Assembly: GCA_028283605.1 (NCBI GenBank)
Contig: JAPWKH010000008.1
Location: 212,653 to 276,652, forward strand
Length of the DNA: 64,000 nucleotides
From: Arachidicoccus sp.
GTDB lineage: Bacteria > Bacteroidota > Bacteroidia > Chitinophagales > Chitinophagaceae
Reading direction: 5' to 3'
Below, in pieces: positions 26,690 through 35,405 of this stretch. The translations under genes were made by a program, and so were the position numbers. Each line of letters begins with the position of its first letter. Position 1 is the stretch's first letter. A model generated the notes under the pieces. It made no database searches and was not told the origin of the DNA. It saw only the letters and a list, made by a program, of their open reading frames with translations.

Positions 26690-28381
26690 ATGAAATTGCA
26701 TAGACTTGGTTTTTCTATCATACTTATTTTATTTTCTACAAATATTTATCCTCAAAAAAATCTTGTTGCAAATGGTGGTTTTGAGGAAGATCTTATAAGT
26801 TGGAATGCCAATGATGCAATAAAAACCACACCATGGGTTTTTAAAAATGGAAAGAATAGTGCAGCAATCATTTGTTTCCAGAATACAGATTGGGTTGGCA
26901 TGGATCAAACGGTTGATTTATCTAAAAAATCACAGGCATTAGATGTAAGCGCGTGGATAAAAGGGCAAACTATCGTGCAAGGGAAAGATTCCTGGAATAC
27001 CGGTGTTTTCATAGTTGAATTTTATAAGCATGGAAAAAAATTAGGCGAAGGTGTAAATATTGCCACTGTCGTTGGAAATATGGAATGGACTTTGGCCGAT
27101 AAAAAAATGAAAATACCCGATGGCGCCGATGCTATCAAACTGATGATTGCCATGAGCAATTGTACAGGAACTTTTTTTATTGATGATGTATCCGCTAAAG
27201 TAATTACATTGGATGAAGCAGGGATAGAATTAAAAAATCCTGACATTCCCTTAGTTCCGGATGCTGCTCCTTCTGCTTTGGAAGCGCAAACAAAAAATAT
27301 AATCGTAGATAAAAATGCCACCAATGCAACTGCAGCGTTGTTTTATAATCTTAAAAAAATAGCTCAAACAAATATATTATTCGGTCATCAGGACGATACA
27401 AAACGAGGTGTAATTGATTCCTCCGAACAATGGTCTAATGAGCAACAATTTACAGGCATTTCTCGCAAATTGTCGGATGTAAAAAAAATTACTGGAGCAT
27501 ATCCTGCAGTTTATGGTTTTGATTTTTCTCGCATTACCGATTATGAACCGGGCAATGCTTGGTTTGCTTATGAAAAAGATATTGCCCGCGAACTTACAAT
27601 TGATGCCTATAACAGAGGCGGTATAATTACCTATTGCTGGCATTACCAAAATCCGGTTTCAAAAAAAGGCTTTTATTGGAACGATTCCCCTGTTGAAGCT
27701 GTAAGCCAGATTTTACCCGGTGGAAAATATAATGATGTTTTTAATAAAGCGCTGGAAGATATAGCAGCGTATGATAAAACACTGATCGGCAAAGACGGAA
27801 AGCTTATTCCTGTAATTTTTAGACCCTTTCATGAGTTTGACGGCGATTGGTTTTGGTGGGGAAAAGCACATTGCACTGTTGAACAATACAAAACTTTGTA
27901 TCAATATGTAGTTACTTATTTAAGAGATAAACTCGGCGTTCATAATTTTTTATATGCATGGTCGCCGGATAAGAATTTTAATTCAGAAGCCGAATATTTG
28001 GAACGTTATCCCGGTGATGCTTTTGTAGATTTAGCAGGCATTGATGAATATGGCGATATGGAGCCAGGCAAAGACCCGGCTATTGCAGCAGCAAAATTTA
28101 AAATTGTTTCAGACTTTGCGAAAAAGAAAAATAAACTCGCAGCCCTTACAGAAACGGGACAGCAAAACCTTCCTGAGAGCGATTGGTTTATGCAGAAGTT
28201 ATTAAAGGCATTACAAATACAGCCATTAGAATTTGCTTATGTGTTGCTTTGGGCAAATGACCGCCAAGCGTATTGGACGCCTTACAAAGGTCATCCTGCT
28301 GAAGCAGACTTTATTAAATTTAAAAATGATCCGTATTTGATCTTTGGAGATAAATTGCCTAATGTATATTCTACACCATAA
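26690..28381 (+). CDS. GH26 endo-beta-1,4-mannanase with N-terminal carbohydrate-binding module
   Basis: A 563-residue secreted enzyme. After the signal peptide (STNIYPQ), residues ~22-165 form a beta-sandwich binding module (NLVANGGFEEDLISWNAND, WVGMDQTVDL, FFIDDVSAKV). The GH26 barrel follows from ~residue 205: FGHQDDTKRG, YPAVYGFDFSRI, the acid/base glutamate in VIFRPFHEFDGDWFWWG and the nucleophile glutamate in LAALTETGQQ. GH26 enzymes of this pattern are mostly beta-mannanases cutting within mannan chains. It starts a run of enzyme genes after the stem-loop. Confidence 0.9.
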   Translation: MKLHRLGFSIILILFSTNIYPQKNLVANGGFEEDLISWNANDAIKTTPWVFKNGKNSAAIICFQNTDWVGMDQTVDLSKKSQALDVSAWIKGQTIVQGKDSWNTGVFIVEFYKHGKKLGEGVNIATVVGNMEWTLADKKMKIPDGADAIKLMIAMSNCTGTFFIDDVSAKVITLDEAGIELKNPDIPLVPDAAPSALEAQTKNIIVDKNATNATAALFYNLKKIAQTNILFGHQDDTKRGVIDSSEQWSNEQQFTGISRKLSDVKKITGAYPAVYGFDFSRITDYEPGNAWFAYEKDIARELTIDAYNRGGIITYCWHYQNPVSKKGFYWNDSPVEAVSQILPGGKYNDVFNKALEDIAAYDKTLIGKDGKLIPVIFRPFHEFDGDWFWWGKAHCTVEQYKTLYQYVVTYLRDKLGVHNFLYAWSPDKNFNSEAEYLERYPGDAFVDLAGIDEYGDMEPGKDPAIAAAKFKIVSDFAKKKNKLAALTETGQQNLPESDWFMQKLLKALQIQPLEFAYVLLWANDRQAYWTPYKGHPAEADFIKFKNDPYLIFGDKLPNVYSTP

Positions 28382-28396
28382 ATATTAAAAAGAATA

Positions 28397-29542
28397 GTGA
28401 CAATAATAAAAAAGATATTAATACTGCCTTTGCTGTTGCTCTCTCTTTTTACCACATTGGGACAGAAGAATTTTTTTTCCGATAAAGCCGCAACCAAAGA
28501 AACTGTTCTGCTATACCAAAACCTGAAACGAAGTGCACAAAGCGGCTTTCTCTTCGGCCATCAGGATGATTTGGCTTATGGGATTCATTGGAAATATCAA
28601 AAAGATAGCAGCGATGTAAAAAGTATTACCGGCGATTATCCCGGACTTTTCGGCTGGGACTTAAGCGGGCTCGAAAGCGACCATGATAAAGACATTGACC
28701 GGAATCCTTTTTCTCTTGTAAAAAAATGGGTAGAATGGGCTTACGAACAAGGTGGCGTTAATACATTCAGCTGGCATTGTCCAAGTCCGTTGGGTAATGG
28801 CAAAACCGCTTGGGATACTACGCAGGGAACAGTGGAAAGTATTTTGCCCGGCGGCATTAATCATGCTTTATATCAAACATGGCTGGATAAAGTAGCTACG
28901 TTTTTAAATTCATTAAAAGGAAGTCAAGGAGAAGCAATTCCTATTTTATACCGGCCGTTTCATGAGCTTACAGGTAACTGGTTTTGGTGGTGTGCAAATA
29001 CCTGCAGTGCTGAGGATTTTAAAAAATTGTGGCGTTATCAGATTCATTATTTGCGCGATGTAAAACATGTGCATAATATACTCGTTGTTTACAATCCTTC
29101 GGATAATTTTAAAGATGAAAATGGATATCTGGAACGTTATCCGGGCGATGATGTTGTAGATGTTTTGAGCCTTGATTCTTATCAGTCAAAAGATGCCGCA
29201 ACGAGTGATGTATTTGAAAAGAATCTGGATTATTGTTTATCCGTAATAGAAAAAATCGCAGATGAAAAAGGCAAGCCTTTCGCTTTGGCAGAAACAGGTT
29301 ATGAGCGCGTTCCTTATGCAACCTGGTGGACGGATAAGCTGATGAAAGGCATTAGTCATCACAAAATCGCCTACATGCTTGTATGGCGAAACGCCGGGCA
29401 GATAGGCACTCCGGAGCATCCGCACATTCATTATTACGTACCTTTTAACGGCGATATATCCGGAGATGATTTTATAAAATTTTATAACCTGAAGAGCACT
29501 TTATTTTTAAAAGATGCAGCAAAAGAAAAATTATATAACTAA
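28397..29542 (+). CDS. GH26 beta-mannanase, single-domain
   Basis: A 381-residue GH26 enzyme lacking the binding module of the preceding gene. Start codon GTG at 28,397 gives a signal peptide (LLLLSLFTTLGQ). Motifs parallel the upstream enzyme: LFGHQDDLAYGIHW, acid/base glutamate in ILYRPFHELTGNWFWW, NPSDNFKDENGYLERYPGDD and nucleophile glutamate in FALAETGYERV. The HW pair after FGHQDDLAYGI is typical of mannanases that act near chain ends or on short oligomers. Its end overlaps the next start by 29 bases, indicating one transcript. Confidence 0.9.
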   Translation: MTIIKKILILPLLLLSLFTTLGQKNFFSDKAATKETVLLYQNLKRSAQSGFLFGHQDDLAYGIHWKYQKDSSDVKSITGDYPGLFGWDLSGLESDHDKDIDRNPFSLVKKWVEWAYEQGGVNTFSWHCPSPLGNGKTAWDTTQGTVESILPGGINHALYQTWLDKVATFLNSLKGSQGEAIPILYRPFHELTGNWFWWCANTCSAEDFKKLWRYQIHYLRDVKHVHNILVVYNPSDNFKDENGYLERYPGDDVVDVLSLDSYQSKDAATSDVFEKNLDYCLSVIEKIADEKGKPFALAETGYERVPYATWWTDKLMKGISHHKIAYMLVWRNAGQIGTPEHPHIHYYVPFNGDISGDDFIKFYNLKSTLFLKDAAKEKLYN

Positions 29543-30512
29543 GCGTTTGAAAGTTATTGTTGAAATCGGATGTCTGATAATTACCATCTTCATTTTTCCA
29601 ATAAGTTGTTCCAAGAATGATTCTGACTCTTCGGAAAAAAACAGTGGCACAACTACACAGTCGGGCGCAACAACAAACAATAATCTCCCTGTTGAAACAG
29701 ATACTTTATTTGGCGATGGTGTAAATCTGCAACCTTCTTATTACAACAACGGCAATGTAAATTTTGGTTGGGATTTAATGAAGCAACAAACAAAGATTAA
29801 AATAGTGCGCGTAGAAATAGAGCCCGGATTTGTAACGCAGGCAAAAAGCTGGATTGCACAAGCCGTATCAAACGGTTATAAAATAATAGCCACCTATCAT
29901 AAAGCAAGTGTTTTGGGAAGTGATGATACGGCTGAACTGATGATAGCGGCACGCTGGTGGCAAACAAATTATGCAACACTCGCAGCATCCGGAAGTTTTG
30001 CGATAAATTTGATGAACGAATGGGGAAGCCATAATATTTCTCCGGCTGCTTATGCAACGGCATATAATAATGCATTGGCAATAGTGCGTACAGTTTACAA
30101 AGGCCGCGTGATCATTGATATTCCGGGTTGGGGACAGGAAACTTATACGGCTTATCAGGCTTGTAAAACGAGTAATCCTGCGATTAGCGATACGAATATT
30201 ATTTTATCCACACATATCTATCCGGGCAACTGGAATCAAGGAAAAAATCATACTTTTCAGCAATCAGATTTGGATGATATGTCCAATACAGGCAGGCCAT
30301 GTATTGTTGGTGAATTTGGAACGGGAACAGGCAGTTGCGATTGGTCGGGTTGTGTGGATTATGCCAAGTCAAAAAAATGGGCTGTACTCGCTTGGTCATG
30401 GAACGGCGATGGAAACAATCTGAATATGGTATCTCCTTCGTGGGCGCAAAATGGCAGTGCAACAACGTTTACGTTGAGTAATTATTTTGACACAGTGTAC
30501 GCGAGATTATAA
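29514..30512 (+). CDS. GH5-type glycanase lipoprotein
   Basis: A 332-residue lipoprotein (signal ending FPISC, lipid cysteine ~ residue 32) with a low-complexity Ser/Thr linker (~35-60) and a GH5-like barrel: VNLQPSYYNNGNVNFGWDL, IIATYHKASVL, acid/base glutamate in INLMNEWGSHN, ILSTHIYPGNW and nucleophile glutamate in CIVGEFGTG. The family assignment is good but the subfamily is unclear; mannanase or glucomannanase activity fits the context. It would be tethered to the outer membrane, unlike the two secreted GH26 enzymes. Confidence 0.8.
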   Translation: MQQKKNYITKRLKVIVEIGCLIITIFIFPISCSKNDSDSSEKNSGTTTQSGATTNNNLPVETDTLFGDGVNLQPSYYNNGNVNFGWDLMKQQTKIKIVRVEIEPGFVTQAKSWIAQAVSNGYKIIATYHKASVLGSDDTAELMIAARWWQTNYATLAASGSFAINLMNEWGSHNISPAAYATAYNNALAIVRTVYKGRVIIDIPGWGQETYTAYQACKTSNPAISDTNIILSTHIYPGNWNQGKNHTFQQSDLDDMSNTGRPCIVGEFGTGTGSCDWSGCVDYAKSKKWAVLAWSWNGDGNNLNMVSPSWAQNGSATTFTLSNYFDTVYARL

Positions 30513-30525
30513 GTAGCAAAATTGA

Positions 30526-32373
30526 ATGAAATTAGAATTAATAGATATCCTTATCGTCATTACTTATTTGTTGAGTATGCTTGTAATCGGCTGGACATTG
30601 CGCAAACGCGCGCGGCTGAATAAAGAGAATTATTTACTCGGAGGTAAATCGCTTCCTTGGTACTTGTTGGGTTTGAGTAATGCCGGCGATATGTTTGATA
30701 TTTCGGGTACTATGTGGATGGTAAGTTTGTGTTTTGTTTACGGAATGAAAAGTATTTGGATTCCATGGCTTTGGCCTGTATTTAATCAGGTTTTTCTAAT
30801 GATGTATTTATCCAAATGGCTGCGCCGTTCCAATGCAACATCTGGCGCCGAATGGCTCGCAACGCGCTTCGGAAAAAAGGGTCCCGGTGTGTATGCTTCG
30901 CACAACATTATTGTTGTATTTGCATTATTAAGTTGCCTTGGTTTTATGGCTTACGGTTTTGTAGGCCTTGGAAAATTTGTAGAAATTTTTGTTCCGTGGC
31001 AATATGTTGCACCTTATGTTCCGTTTAGTATTTCTCTAAAATATGTTCCGCATTTTTACGGAGCAATTTTTACTTTGTTCGCTGTGTTTTATTCCGTGCT
31101 GGGTGGAATGTACAGCATTGTTTTAGGCGATTTGATTAAATATACGATAATGACTATCGCCTGTATAAGTATTGCTGCCATAGCAATGATTCATTTGCGG
31201 GAACACCGGCTGAATGTACCAATGGGGTGGACAAATCCTTTTTTCGGATGGCATTTGAATCTTGATTGGTCGGGTATTGTAGCGGATGCGAATAAAAAAA
31301 TTCAAAGCGACGGCTATTCTTTATTCGGTTTGTTTTTTATGATGATGTTGTTCAAAGGTGTATTTGCAAGCCTTTCCGGGCCGCCTCCAACTTATGATAT
31401 GCAAAAAATATTAAGTACGCGTTCGCCTGAAGAAGCAAGCAAAATGAGCGGTTTTGTTTCTATCGTTTTGTTGCCGGTAAGGTATATGATGATAATTGGT
31501 TTAACGGTTTTGGGATTGTTGTACTTCAACCAGATTCATTCGCAAATACAGGGAGCAAATGAAACTGATTTTGAAAAAATTCTTCCTGCAACGATTAATA
31601 CATTTCTTCCGGCTGGCTTGATGGGACTGGTTTTGACAGGATTGATAGGCGCTTACATGGGAACTGTTTCAGGCACATTAAATACTGCGCAGGCATATAT
31701 CGTGAATGATATTTATTTGAAATACATCAACCCCAATGCATCTAATAAGAAAATTATTTCGATGAATTATATCGCCGGTGTAAGTGTGGTATTTACAGGC
31801 ATTTTATTGGGCTGTTTTATCAAGGATGTGAATACGGTTTTGCAATGGATTGTTTCGGGTTTGTTTGGTGGCTACATTGCGGCGAATGTGTTGAAATGGT
31901 ATTGGTGGCGCTTCAATGCAAATGGTTTTTTCTGGGGAATGATAGCAGGTGTAACTCCGGCGATTTTATTGGCTGTTTTGAAATCGATCGGTGTTTTAAA
32001 AGGATTGGATTTATACTATTGGTCTTTAATTTTTGTATTGTCTTTGGCGGGTTCAGTACTGGGAAGTTATGCTGCTCCGCCTACAGATGAAGTTATATTA
32101 AAATCGTTTTATAAAACCGTTCGCCCGTGGGGATTTTGGAAACCTGTTCATCAAAAAGTAGTGGAAGAAGATGCATCGTTTGTGGGTAATAAAAATTTCA
32201 AAATAAATATGTTTAATGTTGTGTTAGGCATTATCGGGCAATTATGCCTTACTATATTACCAATGTATGTTGTTCTGTGGATGAAGATGCCATTGTTTAT
32301 TACGATAACTATTCTTTTGGTTATTATACTAATTCTTAAAAAAACCTGGTGGAATAAGTTGAGCGAGTATTAA
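30526..32373 (+). CDS. Sodium:solute symporter (SSS family)
   Basis: A 615-residue polytopic inner-membrane protein of the SSS/SLC5 fold. Visible features: the first helix IDILIVITYLLSMLVIGWTL, ENYLLGGKSLPWYLLGLS, GAEWLATRFGKKGPG, ALLSCLGFMAYGFVGLGKF, VFYSVLGGMYSIVLGDLIKY and LTGLIGAYMGTVSGTLNTAQ. The sodium-coupled substrate is probably a mono- or disaccharide released by the locus enzymes, as SSS members are frequent in mannan loci; this is inferred from position only. It begins 14 bases after the GH5 gene. Confidence 0.9.
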   Translation: MKLELIDILIVITYLLSMLVIGWTLRKRARLNKENYLLGGKSLPWYLLGLSNAGDMFDISGTMWMVSLCFVYGMKSIWIPWLWPVFNQVFLMMYLSKWLRRSNATSGAEWLATRFGKKGPGVYASHNIIVVFALLSCLGFMAYGFVGLGKFVEIFVPWQYVAPYVPFSISLKYVPHFYGAIFTLFAVFYSVLGGMYSIVLGDLIKYTIMTIACISIAAIAMIHLREHRLNVPMGWTNPFFGWHLNLDWSGIVADANKKIQSDGYSLFGLFFMMMLFKGVFASLSGPPPTYDMQKILSTRSPEEASKMSGFVSIVLLPVRYMMIIGLTVLGLLYFNQIHSQIQGANETDFEKILPATINTFLPAGLMGLVLTGLIGAYMGTVSGTLNTAQAYIVNDIYLKYINPNASNKKIISMNYIAGVSVVFTGILLGCFIKDVNTVLQWIVSGLFGGYIAANVLKWYWWRFNANGFFWGMIAGVTPAILLAVLKSIGVLKGLDLYYWSLIFVLSLAGSVLGSYAAPPTDEVILKSFYKTVRPWGFWKPVHQKVVEEDASFVGNKNFKINMFNVVLGIIGQLCLTILPMYVVLWMKMPLFITITILLVIILILKKTWWNKLSEY

Positions 32374-32412
32374 ATTTTAATCATAAATTTTTAAACATAA
32401 ATCCAAAGTATC

Positions 32413-33081
32413 ATGAAGAAATTCTCATTATTATTTTTTACAACGATTATTATTATTGGTTTCATAAGTTTTAAAAACAAACCGAGAACAATTGTTTTCT
32501 TCGGCGATTCCATTACTCAAATGGGATTGAACGAGAAAGGCTATATCACATTATTGAAAAATGATTTGGTAAAAGAAAATAAAGCAAATGATATAGACCT
32601 TATAGGCGCCGGTGTTGGAGGCAATGAAGTGTACGATTTATATTTAAGAATGGAAAAAGATGTTCTTGATAAAAATCCTGATGAAGTTGTTGTTTGGGTT
32701 GGTATAAACGATGTCTGGCACAAGACTTCCGGTACGGGTTGTGAGTTAGGAAAATTCGATGCTTTTTATAAAGCGATTATAGAGAAATTACAATCAAAAG
32801 GAATAAAAGTTTATGTGTGTACACCTTCTACAATCGGGGAAAAAAATGATATTACCAATCCGCAGGATGGAGATCTGAATTTGTATGCGCAACATATCCG
32901 CGATTTTGCAAAGAAATATAATTGTACATTGATTGATTTTAGAAATCAATTTCATGAATATGAAGTAAACAATAATAAAGACAATGCTGAAAAAGGAGTG
33001 CTTACGTTAGATGGAGTTCATCCAAATGACAAAGGGAATGTTTTTGTAGCAGATATTTTAAAACAGTCATTGAAGTTATAA
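32413..33081 (+). CDS. SGNH/GDSL esterase, probable carbohydrate deacetylase
   Basis: A 222-residue protein with a short N-terminal hydrophobic signal. SGNH blocks: nucleophile serine in FFGDSITQMG (block I), glycine in GAGVGGNEVYDL (II), asparagine in VWVGINDVW (III), and Asp-x-x-His in DGVHPNDKGN (V). It resembles acetylxylan esterase/lysophospholipase-like SGNH enzymes. Its place among mannanases suggests removal of O-acetyl groups from mannan. The next gene is another esterase of different architecture. Confidence 0.88.
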   Translation: MKKFSLLFFTTIIIIGFISFKNKPRTIVFFGDSITQMGLNEKGYITLLKNDLVKENKANDIDLIGAGVGGNEVYDLYLRMEKDVLDKNPDEVVVWVGINDVWHKTSGTGCELGKFDAFYKAIIEKLQSKGIKVYVCTPSTIGEKNDITNPQDGDLNLYAQHIRDFAKKYNCTLIDFRNQFHEYEVNNNKDNAEKGVLTLDGVHPNDKGNVFVADILKQSLKL

Positions 33082-33083
33082 GT

Positions 33084-34163
33084 ATGAAAAAATATAACCT
33101 TACATTATTATTCATCTTGTTTTTGGTTGCGGTAAAGTTTTCTTTTGCAAAAAATACTTCTCATAAATTAAAGTTTTTTGAGGCTTCAGACAAAGCTATT
33201 CATTATGTGGGAAGGATTGATTTCAGCAATCCCAAGCTGCCACGCTTTTGGTCGCCAGGTGTTTATTTTTATACAACTTTCGTTGGTTCGGATTGTTATG
33301 TTGTTTTGAATGATGAAGTAAATTACGGCGTGATGCACAATTATATTGAAATAGTTGTGGACGGAAAGCCGAAGCGCATCAGGCTTTCAGCGAAAACAGA
33401 TACGATACAGGTTGCAAAAAATTTATCTAAAGGGAAGCACACTTTGGTCATTTGTAAAGACACGGAATCAGGTATCGGTTACTTGGAAGTAGCAGGAATC
33501 AAGTGTGAAAAGCTGATTGACGAAAAAGATAATGCCAATTTTTTAATCGAATATTTCGGCGATTCCATTACATGTGGTACCAGCAGCGATTTGTCACAAA
33601 CGCCTTGCGGTGCGGGTCGTTGGGAAGATCAGCACAATGCGTACATGAGTTACGGACCAACTGTGGCGCGTGCATTAAAAGCGAAATGGGTGATCTCTGC
33701 AGTTTCGGGTATCGGCCTGATTCATAGTTGCTGTAATAAGAATTTCACGATGCCAGAAGTATATGATAAGCTATTACTTCGTCCAGATTCCGTTGAATGG
33801 GACTTTCATAAAATTCAACCGGATGTGACAACAATCTGTCTTGGTCAGAACGATGGCATTCAGGACTCGGCAAAATTTTGTGGTGCGTATGTTCAGTTTG
33901 TAAAAACATTGCGCAGCAAGTATCCAAACACTGTTTTCGTTTTGCTTACTAGCCCGATGGCGGATTCATCATTGTCTAAAGTCTTGCAACATTATTTACT
34001 ATCTGTTCAAACAAAAATTAATAATGATGGCGACAAAAACGTGTATCATTATTTTTTTAAGAAAAGATATTTTCACGGTTGCGATAGCCATCCGGATGTA
34101 GATGAGCATAAGCAAATCGCGGCGGAGCTTGCCCCTTTTATTAAGCAAATAAAACATTGGTAA
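33084..34163 (+). CDS. CE2-type acetyl esterase
   Basis: A 359-residue secreted enzyme with the CE2 layout: signal peptide (KFSFAK), N-terminal beta-sandwich (~residues 30-150, IHYVGRIDF, GVYFYTTFVGSDCYVVL) and an SGNH catalytic domain with the nucleophile serine in IEYFGDSITCGTS. Other blocks: AVSGIGLIH, TTICLGQNDGIQD, and catalytic histidine near CDSHPDVDEHKQIA. CE2 enzymes deacetylate the 6-O positions of glucomannan and other beta-glycans. It begins 3 bases after the preceding esterase stop. Confidence 0.88.
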   Translation: MKKYNLTLLFILFLVAVKFSFAKNTSHKLKFFEASDKAIHYVGRIDFSNPKLPRFWSPGVYFYTTFVGSDCYVVLNDEVNYGVMHNYIEIVVDGKPKRIRLSAKTDTIQVAKNLSKGKHTLVICKDTESGIGYLEVAGIKCEKLIDEKDNANFLIEYFGDSITCGTSSDLSQTPCGAGRWEDQHNAYMSYGPTVARALKAKWVISAVSGIGLIHSCCNKNFTMPEVYDKLLLRPDSVEWDFHKIQPDVTTICLGQNDGIQDSAKFCGAYVQFVKTLRSKYPNTVFVLLTSPMADSSLSKVLQHYLLSVQTKINNDGDKNVYHYFFKKRYFHGCDSHPDVDEHKQIAAELAPFIKQIKHW

Positions 34164-34177
34164 AAAAATAATTTAAA

Positions 34178-35386
34178 ATGATCAAAAAATTAATCTTCCT
34201 TTCGTCTTTAGTAATTTGTATAATGGCTCGTGCCCAACAGTTCGTCAATCTTGCTCCAACGCCACCAATGGGTTGGAACAGCTGGAATACTTTTCAAACG
34301 AATATCAATGAAGATTTGGTAAAGGCTACTGCCGATAAACTGGTATCATCCGGAATGCGCGATGCCGGTTATATATATCTTGTTTTAGATGATGGATGGA
34401 TGGCAAAAGAGCGTGATTCCGCAGGATTTCTCGTTCCTGATCCACAGAAATTTCCGCATGGAATGAAAGCTCTGGCTGCGTATGTTCATTCAAAAGGACT
34501 GAAGTTCGGTTTATATAATTGTGCAGGCACGGAAACCTGCGCAGGCTATCCCGGAACGCGCGGATATGAATATCAGGATGCCTTGCGTTATGCGCAATGG
34601 GATATAGATTATCTGAAATTCGATTGGTGTAATACTGATGGTATTAATGCTAAGGAAGCCTATACAACCATGAGCAAAGCGTTGAAAAAAGCAGGACGTC
34701 CAATTGTTTTCAGCCTGTGTGAATGGGGCAGCAATAAGCCGTGGTTATGGGCGCAAAATGTAGGACAGCTCTGGCGTACAACAGGTGATATTACTGCCAG
34801 ATTTGAAGGAATAAAGACGATGGGTGAGTGGCACGCAAACGGCGTTATGACAATCGCTGATATGCAGGATACACTCAGGAAGTATGCCGGTTTAAATCAT
34901 TGGAACGACCCGGATATGTTGGAAGTTGGAAACGGAATGACCCAGGCAGAAGATCGTTCACACTTTTCGCTATGGTGCATAATGGCTGCACCGCTTATTG
35001 CTGGAAATGACATTACAAAAATGTCCGAGCAAACATTGAATATTCTTACCAATAAAGATGCTGTTGAAATTGATCAGGATGCTTTAGGAATGCAAGGTTA
35101 TCGTTTTAAAAAATTAGCCGACAGCGTGGAAATTTGGGTAAAACCATTAAACAATGATAATTGGGCGGTTGCATTTTTAAACAGGAGCCATACAACCGTA
35201 AAAGTTGATTACGACTGGAAAAAATATATTGTAAACGATACGGTTCATAAAAGAATATTAAACTGTAATACTCACAATTACAGTTTGAAAAATGTATGGA
35301 CAAAAGAAGACGCAGGAACAACAAAAAAGCCCTTATCCGGTAGTATATTTTCGCACGATGTATTATTTCTAAAATTAAATTATTAA
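34178..35386 (+). CDS. GH27 alpha-galactosidase
   Basis: A 402-residue secreted enzyme (signal ending MARAQ). GH27 signatures: TPPMGWNSWNTFQTNI, VLDDGWMAKERDSAG, GLKFGLYNCAGTETCAGYPG, nucleophile aspartate in IDYLKFDWCNT, FSLCEWGSNKPWLWA, and the acid/base aspartate in RTTGDITARFEG. The barrel is followed by a small C-terminal beta domain. GH27 removes alpha-1,6-galactose side chains from galactomannan, pointing to galactosylated substrate. Length is normal and the gene is intact. Confidence 0.93.
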   Translation: MIKKLIFLSSLVICIMARAQQFVNLAPTPPMGWNSWNTFQTNINEDLVKATADKLVSSGMRDAGYIYLVLDDGWMAKERDSAGFLVPDPQKFPHGMKALAAYVHSKGLKFGLYNCAGTETCAGYPGTRGYEYQDALRYAQWDIDYLKFDWCNTDGINAKEAYTTMSKALKKAGRPIVFSLCEWGSNKPWLWAQNVGQLWRTTGDITARFEGIKTMGEWHANGVMTIADMQDTLRKYAGLNHWNDPDMLEVGNGMTQAEDRSHFSLWCIMAAPLIAGNDITKMSEQTLNILTNKDAVEIDQDALGMQGYRFKKLADSVEIWVKPLNNDNWAVAFLNRSHTTVKVDYDWKKYIVNDTVHKRILNCNTHNYSLKNVWTKEDAGTTKKPLSGSIFSHDVLFLKLNY

Positions 35387-35405
35387 TTGGTAAAATAATT
35401 TCTTA